From positions 5,022,001 to 5,086,000 of the forward strand of contig NZ_VIWW01000001.1 of assembly GCF_007829885.1 (NCBI RefSeq): a stretch of 64,000 nt of DNA, in the 5' to 3' direction. Below, piece by piece: positions 61,158-64,000 of this stretch (position 1 is the stretch's first letter; each line of letters opens with the position of its first letter). Position numbers and translations under genes: made by a program. Under the pieces are notes generated by a model that was given only the letters and a program-made list of their open reading frames with translations, was not told the origin of the DNA and ran no database searches. This DNA comes from Streptomyces brevispora. Lineage in GTDB: Bacteria; Actinomycetota; Actinomycetes; Streptomycetales; Streptomycetaceae.

Positions 61158-63280
61158 CCATCCGTACGAAGCAAGAGGACGCGATGTCCACAGTCACACC
61201 GGTCCGCGCACCGCACCAGGACACCCCGTCCGGGCACGGCCCCGAACGGCGCGTCGGCGCGGGTCTGTTCGACCCCAGGATGCTGGTCGCCTCGCTCCCC
61301 GACGCGATACGCAAACTCGACCCCCGGGTGATGATCAAGTCGCCGGTGATGTTCGTCGTGCTGACCGGGTCGGTGCTCACCACCGTGCTGGCGGCGCTGG
61401 ACCCGGGGGACTGGTTCGGCTGGGCGATCACGGCCTGGCTCTGGCTGACGACGGTCTTCGCCAACCTGGCGGAGGCGGTCGCCGAGGGCCGCGGCAAGGC
61501 CCAGGCCGACACCTTGCGCCGGGCCAAGACGGACACCGTCGCCCGTCGGCTGACCGGCCGGAACGAGGAACGGATACCGGGCACCGAACTGCGCATCGGC
61601 GACCTGGTGGTCTGCGAGGCCGGCGACATCATCCCGGGCGACGGAGACGTCGTCGAGGGTGTGGCGAGCGTCGACGAATCCGCCATCACCGGCGAATCGG
61701 CACCGGTCATCCGGGAGTCCGGCGGCGACCGCAGCGCCGTGACCGGCGGTACGAAGGTGCTCTCCGACCGCATCGTCGTCAAGATCACCACCAAGCCCGG
61801 TGAGACCTTCATCGACCGGATGATCGCCCTCGTCGAGGGCGCGGCCCGGCAGAAGACGCCCAACGAGATCGCGCTGAACATCCTGCTCGCCTCGCTGACC
61901 ATCGTGTTCCTGCTGGCCGTGGTCTCCCTCCAGCCGTTCGCCGTCCACGCGGGCAGCGAGCCGTCCATGATCGTGCTGGCCGCGCTGCTGGTCTGCCTGA
62001 TCCCGACCACCATCGGCGCACTGCTCTCCGCGATCGGCATCGCCGGCATGGACCGGCTGGTGCAGCGCAACGTGCTCGCCATGTCCGGGCGCGCCGTCGA
62101 GGCGGCGGGCGATGTGTCGACCCTGCTGCTCGACAAGACCGGCACGATCACCCTCGGCAACCGGCAGGCCGCGGAGCTGCTCCCGGTCGCGGGTGTGACG
62201 GAGGCCGAACTGGCGGACGCCGCCCAGCTCTCCTCGCTGGCCGACGAGACGCCCGAGGGCCGTTCCGTCGTCGTCCTGGCGAAGGAGGCGTACGGGCTCC
62301 GCGAGCGGCACCGGGACGAGGCGGCCACCGCGGAGTGGGTGGGCTTCACCGCACAGACCCGGATGTCCGGGGTGGACATCGACGGACGCCGGATCCGCAA
62401 GGGGGCCACCGGTTCGGTCGTCGCCTGGGTCCGGGAGCGCGGCGGCACGGTCCACCCCGACGTGGCCACGCTCACCGACCGGATCTCCCGCGAGGGCGGT
62501 ACGCCGCTGCCGGTCGCGGTCGACGACGGGGACGGCGCCCGCGTCCTCGGTGTCATCCACCTCAAGGACGTCGTCAAGGAGGGCATGCGCGAACGCTTCG
62601 ACGAGCTGCGCCGGATGGGCATCCGCACGGTCATGATCACCGGCGACAACCCGCTGACGGCGAAGGCCATCGCCGAGGAGGCGGGCGTCGACGACTTCCT
62701 CGCCGAGGCCACCCCCGAGGACAAGATGGCCCTCATCAAGCGGGAGCAGGCCGGCGGCAAACTCGTCGCGATGACCGGCGACGGCACGAACGACGCCCCG
62801 GCGCTCGCCCAGGCCGATGTCGGCGTGGCCATGAACACCGGCACCTCGGCCGCCAAGGAGGCCGGGAACATGGTGGACCTGGACTCCGACCCCACCAAGC
62901 TGATCGAGATCGTCGAGATCGGAAAACAGCTGCTGATCACCCGTGGCGCACTGACGACGTTCTCCATCGCCAACGACGTCGCGAAGTACTTCGCGATCAT
63001 CCCCGCGATGTTCGCCGTGGTCTATCCGGGGCTGGACCGGCTCAACATCATGGACCTGTCCTCGCCCCGCTCCGCGATCCTGTCCGCCGTGATCTTCAAC
63101 GCGCTGATCATCGTCGCGCTGGTGCCGCTCGCGCTGAAGGGCGTGCGCTACCGGCCCACGGGTGCCGACTCGATGCTCCGGCGCAACCTCGGGATCTACG
63201 GGCTCGGCGGCCTGGTCGCCCCGTTCATCGGCATCAAGATCATCGACCTGATCATCTCCCTCATCCCCGGAATCGGCTGA
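61154..63280 (+). CDS. kdpB: K+-transporting P-type ATPase catalytic subunit KdpB
   Basis: ATG 61154 overlaps the kdpA stop and gives 708 residues. ATG 61184 with its own GAGGAC is an alternative start. P-type ATPase motifs are 'SVDESAITGESAPVIRES' (actuator domain), 'LLDKTGTITLGNRQA' with the phosphorylated Asp, 'MITGDNPLTAKAIAEEAGVD' and 'MTGDGTNDAPALAQADVGVA'. 'CLIPTTIGALLSAIG' is the KdpB-specific membrane segment. It hydrolyses ATP to drive K+ uptake. Confidence 0.96.
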   Translation: MTIRTKQEDAMSTVTPVRAPHQDTPSGHGPERRVGAGLFDPRMLVASLPDAIRKLDPRVMIKSPVMFVVLTGSVLTTVLAALDPGDWFGWAITAWLWLTTVFANLAEAVAEGRGKAQADTLRRAKTDTVARRLTGRNEERIPGTELRIGDLVVCEAGDIIPGDGDVVEGVASVDESAITGESAPVIRESGGDRSAVTGGTKVLSDRIVVKITTKPGETFIDRMIALVEGAARQKTPNEIALNILLASLTIVFLLAVVSLQPFAVHAGSEPSMIVLAALLVCLIPTTIGALLSAIGIAGMDRLVQRNVLAMSGRAVEAAGDVSTLLLDKTGTITLGNRQAAELLPVAGVTEAELADAAQLSSLADETPEGRSVVVLAKEAYGLRERHRDEAATAEWVGFTAQTRMSGVDIDGRRIRKGATGSVVAWVRERGGTVHPDVATLTDRISREGGTPLPVAVDDGDGARVLGVIHLKDVVKEGMRERFDELRRMGIRTVMITGDNPLTAKAIAEEAGVDDFLAEATPEDKMALIKREQAGGKLVAMTGDGTNDAPALAQADVGVAMNTGTSAAKEAGNMVDLDSDPTKLIEIVEIGKQLLITRGALTTFSIANDVAKYFAIIPAMFAVVYPGLDRLNIMDLSSPRSAILSAVIFNALIIVALVPLALKGVRYRPTGADSMLRRNLGIYGLGGLVAPFIGIKIIDLIISLIPGIG

Positions 63281-63286
63281 CCTGCC

Positions 63287-63964
63287 ATGAACAACTCCGT
63301 AGGAAACACCGCCCGGCTGCTCTGGGCCGGACTGCGCGCCCTGCTCGTCCTCACCGTGGTCTGCGGCGTCATCTACCCGCTCGCCGTCACCGGGGTCGCC
63401 CAGGGCCTCATGCCCGGCCGGGCCAACGGCTCCGAGATCACGGCGAACGGCAGGGCCGTCGGCTCCGAACTCATCGGCCAGCGCTACGACCTGCCGCTGA
63501 GGAAGGGCCAGGAGACCCCCGACCCCGACCTCAAGTGGTTCCAGCCGCGGCCGTCGAACGGCCTCGGCACCAACAGCGTCAACACCCAGTACTCACTTCT
63601 CGTCTCCGGCGCGACCAACCGCTCCGGCGACAACAAGGAGCTGATCGACTGGGTGACCGCCGCCAAGGCCGCCGTGGTCAAGGACAACTCCGTCCCCGGC
63701 CACCGCGTCACCCCCTCGCAGGTGCCGGCCGACGCCGTCACCTCCTCCGGCTCCGGTCTCGACCCGGACATCTCACCGGCGTACGCACAGCTCCAGGTCC
63801 ACCGGGTCGCCGACCGCAACCACCTGGACGCGGGGCAGGTCGCGAAGCTGGTGGAGCAGCACACCGACGGCCGGATCCTCGGATTCGCGGGTGAGCCGCG
63901 GGTCAACGTCCTCCGGCTGAACATCGCGCTGCGGCAGCTCGTGAGCGACGCCGCGGGACGCTGA
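63287..63964 (+). CDS. kdpC: K+-transporting ATPase subunit KdpC
   Basis: ATG 63287, six bases after kdpB, gives 225 residues. One N-terminal membrane helix ('LLWAGLRALLVLTVVCGVIY') is followed by an extracytoplasmic domain with 'GSELIGQRYDLPLRKGQETP', 'FQPRPSN', 'SGSGLDPDISPAYAQLQVHR' and 'PRVNVLRLNIAL'. The 'GSGLDPDISP' signature is diagnostic. KdpC assists K+ binding and complex stability. It completes the kdpFABC operon. The last 36 bases of the window show no further gene. Confidence 0.95.
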   Translation: MNNSVGNTARLLWAGLRALLVLTVVCGVIYPLAVTGVAQGLMPGRANGSEITANGRAVGSELIGQRYDLPLRKGQETPDPDLKWFQPRPSNGLGTNSVNTQYSLLVSGATNRSGDNKELIDWVTAAKAAVVKDNSVPGHRVTPSQVPADAVTSSGSGLDPDISPAYAQLQVHRVADRNHLDAGQVAKLVEQHTDGRILGFAGEPRVNVLRLNIALRQLVSDAAGR

Positions 63965-64000
63965 CCGCACACCATGCCCGGGACCGGCCGCCGCGGCCGG

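Overview
The window is high-GC actinobacterial DNA, almost certainly from a Streptomyces chromosome. It opens inside the 3' end of hrdB, the principal sigma factor gene. It then carries parE, parC, ptsH, sepH, the ferrochelatase gene, cutRS, DUF4193 and dut, in an order I remember from the central Streptomyces chromosome. GTG and TTG starts and 4-base stop/start overlaps are common. I saw no tRNA, rRNA, insertion sequence or CRISPR array.

Layout. 1-8684: hrdB end, a secreted trypsin-like protease, a zinc-ribbon-like small protein, parE, a DUF1453 membrane protein, a two-component system collapsed by deletion into one truncated gene, a DUF485/solute symporter pair, and a gene-poor stretch with short repeats. 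8685-13555: a LacI regulator, two divergent citrate synthase paralogues (one with an N-terminal helix-turn-helix) and a CobW-type GTPase. 13593-27459: parC, a tandem M16 peptidase pair, an M23 peptidase behind a c-di-AMP (ydaO-type) riboswitch, a GntR regulator, ptsH, a GNAT/acyl-CoA-synthetase-like protein, a DUF5998 protein, an alkaline-phosphatase-family protein and thymidine kinase.

27490-42017 is a hydrogenase island. One long minus-strand operon encodes an actinobacterial-type (group 1h) [NiFe] hydrogenase of the kind used to oxidise trace atmospheric H2: small and large subunits, a NifU/Rieske-like protein, four poorly characterised conserved proteins, the maturation protease, a HypC-HypF fusion, a second HypC, HypD, HypE and a DUF6390 protein. 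HypA and HypB are encoded divergently. The operon shows four oddities: a single-gene HypC-HypF fusion; a 33-bp in-place quadruplication of the hypE 3' end in which every copy carries its own stop codon; a Cys-to-Asp change at the proximal cluster of the small subunit; and a Rieske-like domain with only cysteine-type ligand positions.

42154-64000 returns to housekeeping genes: a VOC-domain protein, a sulfurtransferase, sepH, a repeat-rich membrane protein, an aldonolactone oxidase with an MFS transporter, ferrochelatase, an inositol-monophosphatase-family enzyme, a decayed SDR gene, cutRS with a 22-bp-spaced direct repeat upstream, DUF4193, a DUF3093 protein, a thioesterase, dut and DUF3710. 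It ends with a complete kdpFABC potassium-uptake operon preceded by a 27-codon membrane-peptide gene and two strong hairpins.
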